NCBI RefSeq assembly: GCF_040605455.1
Contig: NZ_JBEXCV010000020.1
Coordinates: 1 to 64,000 of the forward strand
Direction: 5' to 3'
Source: Embleya sp040605455
Lineage (GTDB): Bacteria > Actinomycetota > Actinomycetes > Streptomycetales > Streptomycetaceae
Length of the DNA stretch: 64,000 nucleotides
Of the stretch, positions 33,780-41,723 are shown one piece after another. The position numbers and the translations under genes are program-made. The number at the start of each line of letters is the position of its first letter. Position 1 is the first letter of the stretch. The notes under the pieces are model-generated. The model searched no databases, had not been told where the DNA came from, and worked only from the letters and a program-made list of their open reading frames with translations.

Positions 33780-34738
33780 CCATGCCCCAGCCGCCCCACG
33801 CGCCCGCGCATCCGGCTGCCGAACCGGGCGATCGGTCCGCCTCCCCGCCCACCGACCGGGTGATCGCCGTACTCGACCTGCTCTCGGCCCACCCCGGCCG
33901 CGAGTTCACGCTCACCGAGATCATCCGGCACAGCGGGATCAGCAAGGCCACCTGCCACGCGGTGGTACGCCGACTGGCCGACGCGCACTACCTGCTGCAC
34001 ACGCCGACCGGGTACTCCCTGGGACCGGCCCTGATCGCGGTCGGCCACGCGGCCGAACGCTCGTTCCCGGCCGCGCGCGCCGCGCAGCACCATCTGGTGT
34101 CCCTGGCCGAGGAGTTCGGCGTGCCGTGTACCGCCGCGGTGCACGACAGCAAGACGATCACGGTCGTGGACGCGGCCGGGCCGCGTTCCCCGGGCGACGC
34201 CTCCGGGATCGGTCTGCGCATTCCCCTGGTGCCGCCGTACGGCGCGGTCCAGATCGCCTGGTCGGGCGAGGACGAGATCCGGGCCTGGCTCGATCATGCA
34301 CCCCGCGCCGACGACGACTTCCGGAATCGGCTGGTCGGCGTGCTGGAGACCATCCGCCGGCGCGGCTACGACGTGCACCGCGAGAGCACGGCGTCCATGC
34401 GGCTGCGCGAGGCGCTCTACGGGCTGTTGCGCGAAGACCTCTCCGCGTCACAACAGGAGGCCGTCTCCCTGCTCTACACCCAGCTCAGCCACATCGATTC
34501 GCTGCCGGAACGCCTGGACGACCGCACCCGCTACAACGTGAACGCGATCTCCGCCCCCGCATTCGACGCCGACGGACGCACCTCGGTCGTACTCTCCCTG
34601 CTGATGGCCAAGCCACTGCGCGGCGCCGAGATCTCCCGTGCCGGCAAGCGCCTGCTGGCGGCCGCCGCAGACATCACCAGGTCCACGGGCGGCCGGCCGG
34701 CCGACGGCGAGCCTCGGCGCGCCCGCGAGCCGAAGTAG
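33776..34738 (+). CDS. IclR-family transcriptional regulator
   Basis: This 320-residue regulator has the IclR winged helix (TDRVIAVLDLLSAHPGREFTLTEIIRHSGISKATCHAVVRRLADAHYLLHTPTGYSLGPALI) and an effector domain (AQHHLVSLAEEFGVPCTAAVHDSKTITVVDAAG, PLVPPYGAVQIAW, RGYDVHRES). It starts at ATG 33776, overlapping the stop of the amidohydrolase. A second in-frame ATG lies at 33782. The usual role is repression or activation of a catabolic operon in response to a pathway intermediate. Candidates are the upstream gene and the UGSC operon at 36-37.7 kb, whose upstream regions share an AATTCGA/ATGTG element. Confidence 0.92.
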   Translation: MTMPQPPHAPAHPAAEPGDRSASPPTDRVIAVLDLLSAHPGREFTLTEIIRHSGISKATCHAVVRRLADAHYLLHTPTGYSLGPALIAVGHAAERSFPAARAAQHHLVSLAEEFGVPCTAAVHDSKTITVVDAAGPRSPGDASGIGLRIPLVPPYGAVQIAWSGEDEIRAWLDHAPRADDDFRNRLVGVLETIRRRGYDVHRESTASMRLREALYGLLREDLSASQQEAVSLLYTQLSHIDSLPERLDDRTRYNVNAISAPAFDADGRTSVVLSLLMAKPLRGAEISRAGKRLLAAAADITRSTGGRPADGEPRRAREPK

Positions 34739-34754
34739 CGCCGGCCCACGCCCG

Positions 34755-35108
34755 CTACCGAGAAGCCTCCTGCTTGGCGGCCTCGTCGAGCCACTGCAGG
34801 ATCTCCGCGGTGACCGGGTCTGTGATGTCGGCGAACTCCCCGTGCTTGCCCAGGAATTGCTTGACATACGGGCAGACGGGAACGATGCGCCTTCCCGTGG
34901 CGCGCACGTCGTTCAGCGCCTCCCGCACGAGCACGGAGGCCAGGCCGCGCCCGGCGAACGCGTCGTCGATCCTGGTGTGGTAGAAGACGCGCTGCTCACC
35001 CCGGTCGCGGTACATGGTGAGACCGGCGAAGGCGTCGTCGATCCGAATCTCGTAGCGGTGTTTGTCGGCAACCTGCCGAACGGTGGGCGCCACGGCCTGG
35101 TCCGTCAT
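34755..35108 (-). CDS. GNAT-family N-acetyltransferase (YjdJ/GCN5-like small type)
   Basis: The protein has 117 residues. It belongs to the short GNAT clade (PF14542 type): YEIRIDDAFAGLTMYRDRGEQRVFYHTRIDDAFAGRGLASVLVREALNDVRATGRRIVPVCPYVKQFLGKH. The acetyl-CoA loop is the FAGRGLAS segment (Q/RxxGxA). PVCPYVKQFLxKH is the conserved tail of this clade. AGGAA precedes the ATG at 35108 by 6 nt. It is divergent from the AhpD-like gene. Physiological acceptors of this clade are mostly unknown. Confidence 0.9.
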   Translation of the reverse strand: MTDQAVAPTVRQVADKHRYEIRIDDAFAGLTMYRDRGEQRVFYHTRIDDAFAGRGLASVLVREALNDVRATGRRIVPVCPYVKQFLGKHGEFADITDPVTAEILQWLDEAAKQEASR

Positions 35109-35204
35109 CCGCATTTCCTTTCCCCGCCATAAAGTTCTACTTTCAACAACTACGGGATCGATGATAGGACGCGCGACGAGAGATCGCGCGATGAGGGAGT
35201 GCAC

Positions 35205-35702
35205 GTGACGAAGACGGCAGTGGCGACCACCGGCGGACGAGTGTTCGTCGACAAGCAAAGCCCGCGGGCGTACAAGGCGTTGGCCGGGACCGCCGAGGCC
35301 GTCCGGGAGGTCGCCGCCGAAGCCGGCCTGGACCGACCGCTGGTCGAGCTGATCAACATACGGGTCTCCCAGCTCAATGCCTGCGCGTTCTGCCTCGACC
35401 TGCACACCCGGACGGCCCTGCGCGCGGGCGAGACAGCGCAACGGCTGGCGGTGCTGCCGGCCTGGCGCGACACCGCGTTGTTCAGCGCCCGGGAGCGGGC
35501 CGCACTGGCCCTGGCCGAGGCCACCACGCATCCCGCGGACGCCGGCGCTCAGGAGAGCGCCTACGCCGCTGCGCGGACCGCCCTGTCCGACGACGAGATC
35601 TCTGCGGTGATCTGGGTGGCGATCACCATGAACGCCTTCAACCGGGTGTCCGTCATGAGCAAACACCCCGTGCGCCCGACCGGCGCAATACCGTCGGCCT
35701 GA
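35205..35702 (+). CDS. AhpD-like carboxymuconolactone-decarboxylase-family protein
   Basis: This 165-residue helical protein has the redox CxxC and proton-relay signature of AhpD-like peroxidases: INIRVSQLNACAFCLDLHTRTALRAGET (Cys-x-x-Cys followed by His). The C-terminal half (FSARERAALALAEATTHPAD, LSDDEISAVIWVAITMNAFNRVSVMSKHP) is typical of the alkylhydroperoxidase domain group. The GTG at 35205 is chosen because GAGGGAG lies at optimal distance; the GTG at 35199 is too close. Expected activity is thiol-dependent reduction of small peroxides. The disulfide-recycling partner is not in the neighbourhood. Confidence 0.9.
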   Translation: MTKTAVATTGGRVFVDKQSPRAYKALAGTAEAVREVAAEAGLDRPLVELINIRVSQLNACAFCLDLHTRTALRAGETAQRLAVLPAWRDTALFSARERAALALAEATTHPADAGAQESAYAAARTALSDDEISAVIWVAITMNAFNRVSVMSKHPVRPTGAIPSA

Positions 35703-35867
35703 CCCGCGGCGCCGAGGGGACGAAGGGCCGGGCCCATCGATCCGCCGTGCGCGGGGTCGATGTTCGTGCACGGGCGGCGGCGGGTGCGATGCCCGGCACT
35801 CCGACGATTCGCCGACGGAACGCGGGTCGGTCCACGGTGGGTTCGGGGCGGTTGCGGGACAGGAACG

Positions 35868-35976
35868 CCCCTGCCGCCAACACGACCGCGACCGCCCGCC
35901 CGATGCCGGCACCGGCTCCAGCTCCGGCTCCGGCTCCGGTGACCAGGGCGCCACGGCCTGACGGGTCGATCTCCAC
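35868..35976 (-). pseudogene. N-terminal fragment of a short-chain dehydrogenase, truncated
   Basis: From a GTG at 35976 (preceded by GGGGAG) the frame reads MEIDPSGRGALVTGAGAGAG, then AGAGIGRAVAVVLAAG, the first beta-alpha unit of an SDR Rossmann fold. After about residue 36 the sequence is basic and unrelated to any SDR. The glycine loop is expanded by a GGAGCC hexanucleotide repeat. It lies 50 bp downstream of the UGSC gene on the same strand and probably was the third gene of that operon before deletion. Confidence 0.5.
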
Positions 35977-36027
35977 CGCCGCCGCTCCCCATGGTGTGCG
36001 CCGTTGCGTGCGCCGTCCGGGACCCCG

Positions 36028-36567
36028 TCACGGCGCGACGGGCGTGGTCGTGGCCAGGAGCAGCGCGTCGTCGACGGCCTCGGCCGCCATCGTGTCGAGT
36101 TCGGCGTCGGTCGACCCGCCGAGCGGGCCGCGTACGGTGAGGATCCGCGCCTGGGGCAGCCCGTACAGCGTGCATACCCGGCGGGCGATCTCGGTGAAGC
36201 CGGCGGTGGCCAGGAGCAGGGTGGGGATGCCGAGTTGTTCGAGTTCGACGGTGTCGTGGCTGCTCCAGGAGGTGCAGGAGCCGCAGTCGGCGGACCCGGT
36301 GATCACCATGTCGGCGCTCTCCCGGATGCGTTGCATCACTGCCGGCTCGGCGGGCAGGGCGGCACTGGTCTTGGCGATCTCCAGGGTGAGGGAGGCGCCG
36401 GTGCGTTCGGCGAGCAGGCGGGCGATGCCGCCCTGGATGTGGCCGGCGTGCGGCTTGAGGTTGTCCAGCACGGCGATGCGCTTGCCGGCCAGGACGTCGA
36501 GGCCGGGTGCGAGGCGCTTGGCGAGTTCGCCGACACGGCCGGTGGGATCGATGATCGTGATGCTCAT
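36028..36567 (-). CDS. UGSC-family protein, cysteine form
   Basis: This 179-residue protein is the Cys homologue of a UGSC (seleno)protein. The active loop is GSADCGSCTSWSSHDTVELE, where many family members carry selenocysteine at the first Cys (U-G-S-C). Other family segments are ITIIDPTGR, RIAVLDNLKPHAGHIQGGIARLL and GIPTLLLATAGFTEIARR. The CxxC-like pair suggests thiol-redox or hydrolase chemistry, but no activity is established from the sequence. It follows its partner gene by 33 nt and has GGAG before the ATG. The operon is preceded by short TTCGAA-rich dyads. Confidence 0.82.
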   Translation of the reverse strand: MSITIIDPTGRVGELAKRLAPGLDVLAGKRIAVLDNLKPHAGHIQGGIARLLAERTGASLTLEIAKTSAALPAEPAVMQRIRESADMVITGSADCGSCTSWSSHDTVELEQLGIPTLLLATAGFTEIARRVCTLYGLPQARILTVRGPLGGSTDAELDTMAAEAVDDALLLATTTPVAP

Positions 36568-36600
36568 GGGTGGCGCTCCGTGGAGGGGAAGGCTCGGTGG

Positions 36601-37686
36601 TCAGGCCGTCGGGACGGTGACGCTGCGGGTCAGGCCCCAACTCGGGACGACGAGCGAGTGTTTGCCGGGCCCGCCGGCGACCAGGACGCGGATGTTGTCG
36701 GGGCTGTCGGTCATCGGCTGGAGGTCGTCGTCGCCGAGCGCGCGCATCCACGGCCGCCACAGCACCGCGCCGAAGTGCGCGCGGAAGTCGCCGGCGCGGC
36801 GGCGGGCCTTCTCGAACAGGTAGGCCTGCACGTCCTGGCGCGCCCAGCCCGCCGCCGCGAGCGTGGCGGCGTGTTCGGGGCCGAGCACGACGAAGTACTC
36901 GGCGCTGGAGACGACCGCGTTGTTGGTGCCGAAGGTCGCCATGACGGTGGCGGCCTTGTCCAGGATGGGTGCCGGGTTCTCCCGGGTCTCCATGTCGTGC
37001 AGGTTGTGCGGGTTCTCCATCCCCGCCACCGTCACCGCGCTCGGCGCGTCCAGACCCAGCGCGCGCGGGTACGTCGGCCACGGGCTGGCGTCGGCGTTCT
37101 CCGCGAAGCAGAAGGTGTACTTCGACGGCTGGCCGTGGGTGGCCGCGTCGCCCATGCCCTGGTCGCCGACACCGTGCGCGGTGCCGCCGCCGATGTGCAA
37201 GAGGGCCAGGCGCGCCGCGCGGCCCAGGGTGGCGTTGGCCCGATTGCCCGGGCCCAGGGTGCCGGTACCGGCGTTGAAGCCGCAGCGGCGCACCGCGTCC
37301 CCATGCACGAGGACCATCACCGAGACGGGGTGGGTGGTGGAGTTGACGCCCCGCAGGTTGAACTCCGGTGCGCACATCCCGCGCACGGCGGCGACCAGCA
37401 GCGGGAGCACTTCCGGTGGGCATCCGGCCATGACCGCGTTCGCTGCCAGCACCCGCGGCGTGGCCTCGCCCAGGCGCGGCGGCAGGACACCGACCACCTC
37501 GTCGGGATCGCCGTCGTATCCGGCGAGCATCGCGTCCACGCGTGCCGGGGTGGGCGCGACGACGGGGAGTCCGTCACCCCAGCCGCGTTCGGAGAGCAGC
37601 GCGTACAGCGCTTCGGGGCTCTCGTCGGCCAGGGGGATGCTCCCGGGGCCCGGCTCGTGGAGGGGTGTTTCGGCGTGCACCGCCAT
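36601..37686 (-). CDS. UGSC-associated conserved protein, function unknown
   Basis: The product has 361 residues. It is cytoplasmic, without signal peptide, and reads GWGDGLPVVAPTPARVDAML, LAANAVMAGCPPEVLPLLVAAVRGMCAPEFNLRGVNSTTHPVS, NAGTGTLGPGNRANATLGRAARLALLHIGG and GMENPHNLHDMETRENP. I recall proteins of this type next to UGSC genes in other actinobacteria, but I cannot name a reaction. It has several conserved Cys and His that could bind metal. AAGGAAA precedes the ATG at 37686. It forms a two-gene operon with the UGSC gene. Confidence 0.75.
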   Translation of the reverse strand: MAVHAETPLHEPGPGSIPLADESPEALYALLSERGWGDGLPVVAPTPARVDAMLAGYDGDPDEVVGVLPPRLGEATPRVLAANAVMAGCPPEVLPLLVAAVRGMCAPEFNLRGVNSTTHPVSVMVLVHGDAVRRCGFNAGTGTLGPGNRANATLGRAARLALLHIGGGTAHGVGDQGMGDAATHGQPSKYTFCFAENADASPWPTYPRALGLDAPSAVTVAGMENPHNLHDMETRENPAPILDKAATVMATFGTNNAVVSSAEYFVVLGPEHAATLAAAGWARQDVQAYLFEKARRRAGDFRAHFGAVLWRPWMRALGDDDLQPMTDSPDNIRVLVAGGPGKHSLVVPSWGLTRSVTVPTA

Positions 37687-37757
37687 CGGTTTCCTTCCGA
37701 GTCGGGGTACGGCCGCAGGTGGTCTCGGCCAGTGCCGAACGTAGGCCGACGGGTCGT

Positions 37758-37815
37758 CACACACAAGGGAAGTTTCGAAAATTCGATGTGATCGTTCCGA
37801 ATCTCGAACAGGAGG
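37758..37815. promoter_or_regulatory. Putative operator region of the UGSC operon
   Basis: An AT-rich patch upstream of the operon holds TTTCGAAA (37772-37779), AATTCGATGTG (37780-37790), and GTTC/GAAC arms around 37795-37810. The AATTCGA...ATGTG element also occurs at the start of the amidohydrolase gene. Regulator identity is unknown. Confidence 0.35.
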
Positions 37816-37863
37816 TCGGGGCCGGGCCGGCTCGCGACACGGCGTCCGGGGTCGGCCGAGGTC

Positions 37864-39957
37864 TCACACGTCCGCGACCGGCGAGGTCTCCTGCTCGGCC
37901 CAGATCGTCTTGCCGCTCTGCTGATAGCGGCTCCCCCAGCGGCGGGTGAGCTGCGCCACCAGGAACAGCCCGCGCCCGCCCTCGTCGGTGGAGCGGGCGC
38001 GGCGCAGGCGCGGTTGGGTGTTGCTGGGGTCGGAGACCTCACAGATCAGCACGTCCCGGCCGCGGACCAGCCGCACGGTGACCGGGCCGTGTTCGCCGTA
38101 GCGGATGGCGTTGGTGACCAGTTCGCTGACGACCAGTTCGGTGGTGGACACGAGGTGGTCCAGGTCCCAGGCGCCGAGTTGCGCGGTCGTCAGCTCGCGG
38201 GCCCGGGCCACCTGCTCCGGATCGGCGGGCAACTCCCAGAGCACGCTGTCCCGGTCGGACAGCGGGCGCACCCGGGCCAGGAGCAGGGTGGTGTCGTCGT
38301 GACGTGATCCGTCCGTCGCGGCGTCGAGCAGTTCGCGCCCGACCACGCCCAGGTCCCGGTGGGCGAGGTCGCTGTGTTCGAGGCGATCGAGGAGGCGTCG
38401 CATGCCGGCGGCGAGATCGTGGTCGGGGCCGGAGACCAGGCCGTCGCTGTACAGGATCAGGACGCTGCCCGGCGCCAGGTCGATCTCGGCGATCTCGAAC
38501 GGCATGCCGCCGACCCCCAACGGCGGGCCGGCCTCCAACTCCACGAAGTGGGCGCGTCCGTCGGGTTGCAGGACCGCCGGCGGCGGATGCCCGGCCGAGG
38601 CCATCCGGCAGCGGCTGGTGACGGGGTCGTATTCCGCGTACAGACACGTGGCGCCGGCCACGTCGGCGGCGGCGCCAGGTCGGTTCGGGAAGCGCTGGAC
38701 CAGGTCGTCCACGTGGGTCAGCAACTCGTCCGGGGGCAGGTCCATGTCGGCGAGCGCCTGAACGGCGGTGCGCAGGCGGCCCATCGTCGCGCTGGCCTGG
38801 AGTCCGTGCCCGGCCACGTCGCCGAGCACGAAGGCCAAGCGCAGCGAGGACAGCGGAATCATGTCGTACCAGTCGCCGCCGAGCCCGGCCGCGGAGGAGG
38901 TGGGCAGATAGGCGGCGAAGGTCTCGGCAGCCGGTTCGTCGGCGCTCTCCTCGGGCAGGAGGCTGCGTTGCAGGGCGAGCGCGAGGTTGCGTTCGCGGGT
39001 GTAGCGGCGGGCGTTGTCCACGCTCAGCGCGGCGCGCGAGGCGATCTCCTCGAGCAGGCGGGCATCGCCCTCGTCGAAGGGTTCCCGGCGGTCGGTGCGC
39101 CACAGTTGCACGCTGCCGAGCACGTGGCCGCGCGCGAACAGCGGTACGGCCAACAGGCTGTGGGCGTTCTCCGGCACGACACCCATGTCCACGGCGTCGG
39201 CGGGGAGCACCGCGAGTCGCGGGATCAGCAGGGTGGCCCCGCTCTCCATGGCCCGGATCTCCGGGATGTCGGGCGGAACGGGCAGCCGTTCGCCGACCTG
39301 GACCAGTGCCGCGGGCCATGCCTCGTCCGTGTGGGCCACCCCGGCGCGGACATCGGGCGTGTAGCCGGTCGCCGGGTCGACCGCGGGCTCCTCGCCGACC
39401 AGAACCGTCTCGGCGAGGTGCACGGCGGCGAAGTTCGCCAAGCGCGGCACCAGCAGGTCCGCGAGTTGTTGTGCGGTCTCCACGACGTCCAGGGATGCGC
39501 CGATGCTCCGGGCGGCTTCGCGGACCACGTCGAAGCGGGCTTCGGCGCGCACCAGTTCGGTCGTGTCGTTCATCGTGACGAGCAGGCCGAGCGTGCGTCC
39601 CGCCGTGCGCTCGACGCGCAGGATGCCGAGGCCCAGGTGTAGGGGCTTGCCGTTCGCGGCGCGCGCGGTGAGCAGTTGCCACCGCCGCAGGGCCGGACCC
39701 GCCGGGGACAGCGCCCCTTCGAGCGCGGGCACCAGAAGGTCGAGACCGAGGGTGGTGAAGGCGGCCCTCATGTCGTCCCCGCGGCTCATCGGGATGCGAG
39801 CGAAGCGTTCGGCGGACGCGTTGGTGGCGAGGATCCGAAGGTCGGCGTCCACAGCCGCGAGGAGCATCGCGCCCTGGTCGAAGACGGCGTGCGCCAAGGG
39901 GCCCGTCCACTCCGCGGGCAGCTCGAAGTCGGACGCGTCGTGACCGTCTTCCGCCAC
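37864..39957 (-). CDS. Cytoplasmic SpoIIE-family phosphatase with PAS, GAF and ATPase domains
   Basis: This 697-residue protein has no membrane segment. It has an N-terminal PAS-like domain (AVFDQGAMLLAAVDADLRILATNASAERFARIP), a GAF domain (DLLVPRLANFAAVHLAETV to SVDNARRYTRERNLALALQRSLLPEE), a SpoIIE phosphatase (LGGDWYDMIPLSS, LGDVAGHGLQASA, ASAGHPPPAVL, LILYSDGLVSG, HDDTTLLLARVR) and a C-terminal HATPase domain (ELVVSELVTNAIRYGEHGP, DEGGRGLFLVAQLTRRWGSRY). GTG at 39957 is preferred because GGAGGG lies upstream; a TTG at 39993 adds 12 residues. Its order of modules parallels the 30.1-kb protein minus the Cache sensor, suggesting paralogues that respond to internal rather than external signals. 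Confidence 0.93.
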   Translation of the reverse strand: MAEDGHDASDFELPAEWTGPLAHAVFDQGAMLLAAVDADLRILATNASAERFARIPMSRGDDMRAAFTTLGLDLLVPALEGALSPAGPALRRWQLLTARAANGKPLHLGLGILRVERTAGRTLGLLVTMNDTTELVRAEARFDVVREAARSIGASLDVVETAQQLADLLVPRLANFAAVHLAETVLVGEEPAVDPATGYTPDVRAGVAHTDEAWPAALVQVGERLPVPPDIPEIRAMESGATLLIPRLAVLPADAVDMGVVPENAHSLLAVPLFARGHVLGSVQLWRTDRREPFDEGDARLLEEIASRAALSVDNARRYTRERNLALALQRSLLPEESADEPAAETFAAYLPTSSAAGLGGDWYDMIPLSSLRLAFVLGDVAGHGLQASATMGRLRTAVQALADMDLPPDELLTHVDDLVQRFPNRPGAAADVAGATCLYAEYDPVTSRCRMASAGHPPPAVLQPDGRAHFVELEAGPPLGVGGMPFEIAEIDLAPGSVLILYSDGLVSGPDHDLAAGMRRLLDRLEHSDLAHRDLGVVGRELLDAATDGSRHDDTTLLLARVRPLSDRDSVLWELPADPEQVARARELTTAQLGAWDLDHLVSTTELVVSELVTNAIRYGEHGPVTVRLVRGRDVLICEVSDPSNTQPRLRRARSTDEGGRGLFLVAQLTRRWGSRYQQSGKTIWAEQETSPVADV

Positions 39958-40260
39958 CCTTCCATCCCTCCGGACGCGAAGCGATTTGCCCAATATCTAC
40001 CACTTGGGGCGGCCATCCACACGGGCCCGGACGGGCGGCCGACCGGCCGCACCGGACACCGGGGCGGCCCCCGGCCCCCGCCGGCGCAGGCGGTCGTCAC
40101 TCATGCGTGGCGGGTGACCGGCGGCTGTGCCCGAAGGGCGGGCCCGGACACCGGTTCGGGGCCGCCGAATGGGACGCCCGGCGTGGTGCGAGGTACGGGG
40201 TTGTCCCCCACCACGCCGGAGTCTTCGCATCGGTTGTCCGCGAGGTGCTTCCGTCGCCCG
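39958..40260. other. Intergenic region without recognised gene
   Basis: This 303-bp gap between two minus-strand genes contains GC-rich inverted repeats and no frame with coding character. It should hold the promoter of the SpoIIE phosphatase. Confidence 0.45.
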
Positions 40261-41310
40261 TCAGATTCTCCGCAGGACGAAGGTGTCGCCGGGGGTGCCG
40301 GCGAGGAGAAGGTCTACCCGGCCGGAGAGTTGGTGGACGGTGTCGTCGGGGCCCGGGGTCAGGGCCGTGGGGACCGGATCGGGCGAGGGATGTACGGCGA
40401 TCAGGTCGGCGGTGTGCCAGCCGTCGCGCGAGCGCAATTCGATCCACGCGTCGACCGGCCCGATGCCGCCGAGGCGGTTGCGGACACCGAGGAGCGTGCC
40501 GTCGGGGCGGGCGAGCAGACCGTCGAGGCCGACGAACACCTCCTCGGCTCCGCTCACCTGGACCCGGTGAACGGCCGTGGGATCGGCGATCGGCACGCGC
40601 CACAACGTGCCGTCGTCCGACTTGCCGATCAGCAGGTGCCCACCCGCCGGCCCCTGCTGCCAGGCGATGCCGTTCAGGCCGAAGCCACCGGGCGGCGGGG
40701 CCAGTCGGTCGTCCCGTACCAACACCGAGGCCGAACCGTCCGCCCCCACGCGGTAGACGATCGGCGCGAAGGAGTCCGTGACATACGCCGTCCCGTGCCG
40801 GTCCACGGCCACGTCGTTGGCGAAGTGCGGCTTCCCGTCACCGGCCACCGTCGCCAGGTCGACGTGGAACACCCGCTCCCCGGTGGCCAGGTGGTAGGCC
40901 CCCACACCGGCCAGCACACCCTGGGTCGCGGGAGACGAACGCACGCTCACCCCGAGGTCGGAGTTGGCCAGCAGCACCCGATCCCGGCGCACGTCGACAT
41001 GGAGACCGGCCACCGACACCAGCACGTCCGGGTCGTCCACCAGGACCTCGATGCCGCCGTCCGGGTGTACGACCGCGACGGTGCCGTGGCGCAACGAGCC
41101 GACCAGGAACCGGCGACGCTCGGGATCCCAGGTCGCGCCTTCGGGGCACAGCGTGTCGGCATGTCCGTTCACCACGTCGGGATACGGTTCGGCGCCGAAC
41201 GGCCCCGGTCGCAGCTGCGGTACGGCGGACGCGGATGGTACGCCGGTGGCCAGTACCGCGGCGGCGGCGGCAGCGGCGGTCAGTACGCCGCGTCGGGTGG
41301 GGTGGTCCAT
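40261..41310 (-). CDS. Tat-exported SMP-30/gluconolactonase-like beta-propeller protein
   Basis: The protein has 349 residues. The N-terminus MDHPTRRGVLTAAAAAAAVLA is a Tat signal with twin Arg and a SASA cleavage region. The mature part is a six-bladed propeller: CPEGATWDPERRRFLVGSL, LLANSDLGVSV, HFANDVAVDRHGTAYVTDSFAP and GGFGLNGIAWQQ match SMP-30/strictosidine-synthase-like lactonases, including the NDVAVD metal-site segment. GAGGAG precedes the ATG by 7 nt. The likely activity is lactone hydrolysis at the cell surface, but the substrate is unknown. It is not in an obvious operon. Confidence 0.88.
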   Translation of the reverse strand: MDHPTRRGVLTAAAAAAAVLATGVPSASAVPQLRPGPFGAEPYPDVVNGHADTLCPEGATWDPERRRFLVGSLRHGTVAVVHPDGGIEVLVDDPDVLVSVAGLHVDVRRDRVLLANSDLGVSVRSSPATQGVLAGVGAYHLATGERVFHVDLATVAGDGKPHFANDVAVDRHGTAYVTDSFAPIVYRVGADGSASVLVRDDRLAPPPGGFGLNGIAWQQGPAGGHLLIGKSDDGTLWRVPIADPTAVHRVQVSGAEEVFVGLDGLLARPDGTLLGVRNRLGGIGPVDAWIELRSRDGWHTADLIAVHPSPDPVPTALTPGPDDTVHQLSGRVDLLLAGTPGDTFVLRRI

Positions 41311-41723
41311 ACGATTGCTCCTCGATGGGTGGAATCCTCGGGACCACGTGCCGGCCCGCCGCACGGCATCGCGCGTCGCGTGCCCGGACACCGACGACAC
41401 CGACGTCGCCTCCGCCGCCCACCCGTCGCGGATCCGCCCTCCGGTTCGCCCGCCGCGATCCCGCATCTGCGCCCGGTCGGGCCGCGATGCGGGCGCAGGC
41501 GGATCGGCTCGTGGACGCGGCACGACCGGGACCGCGAGCCGGTACCCGGCCGGGCCGGCCCACCACCATGGGTTGCCCCGTCCGGTCTACCGCACGCGGC
41601 CGGCAGGTCCTGAGCGCGGAAGTCGCGCATCAGCCGGGCGTCGGCGCGGCCGTACCTGGTGGTCGGCGCCGGGCACCGCCGACCACCCGCGGGTCGGCCC
41701 GCCCCACCGCCCGGAGTTCGTCC
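41311..41723. other. Intergenic region without recognised gene
   Basis: This 413-bp gap lies between the SMP-30-like gene and the MMPL gene, both on the minus strand. Frames are Arg/Pro-rich without starts or ribosome sites. Confidence 0.45.
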
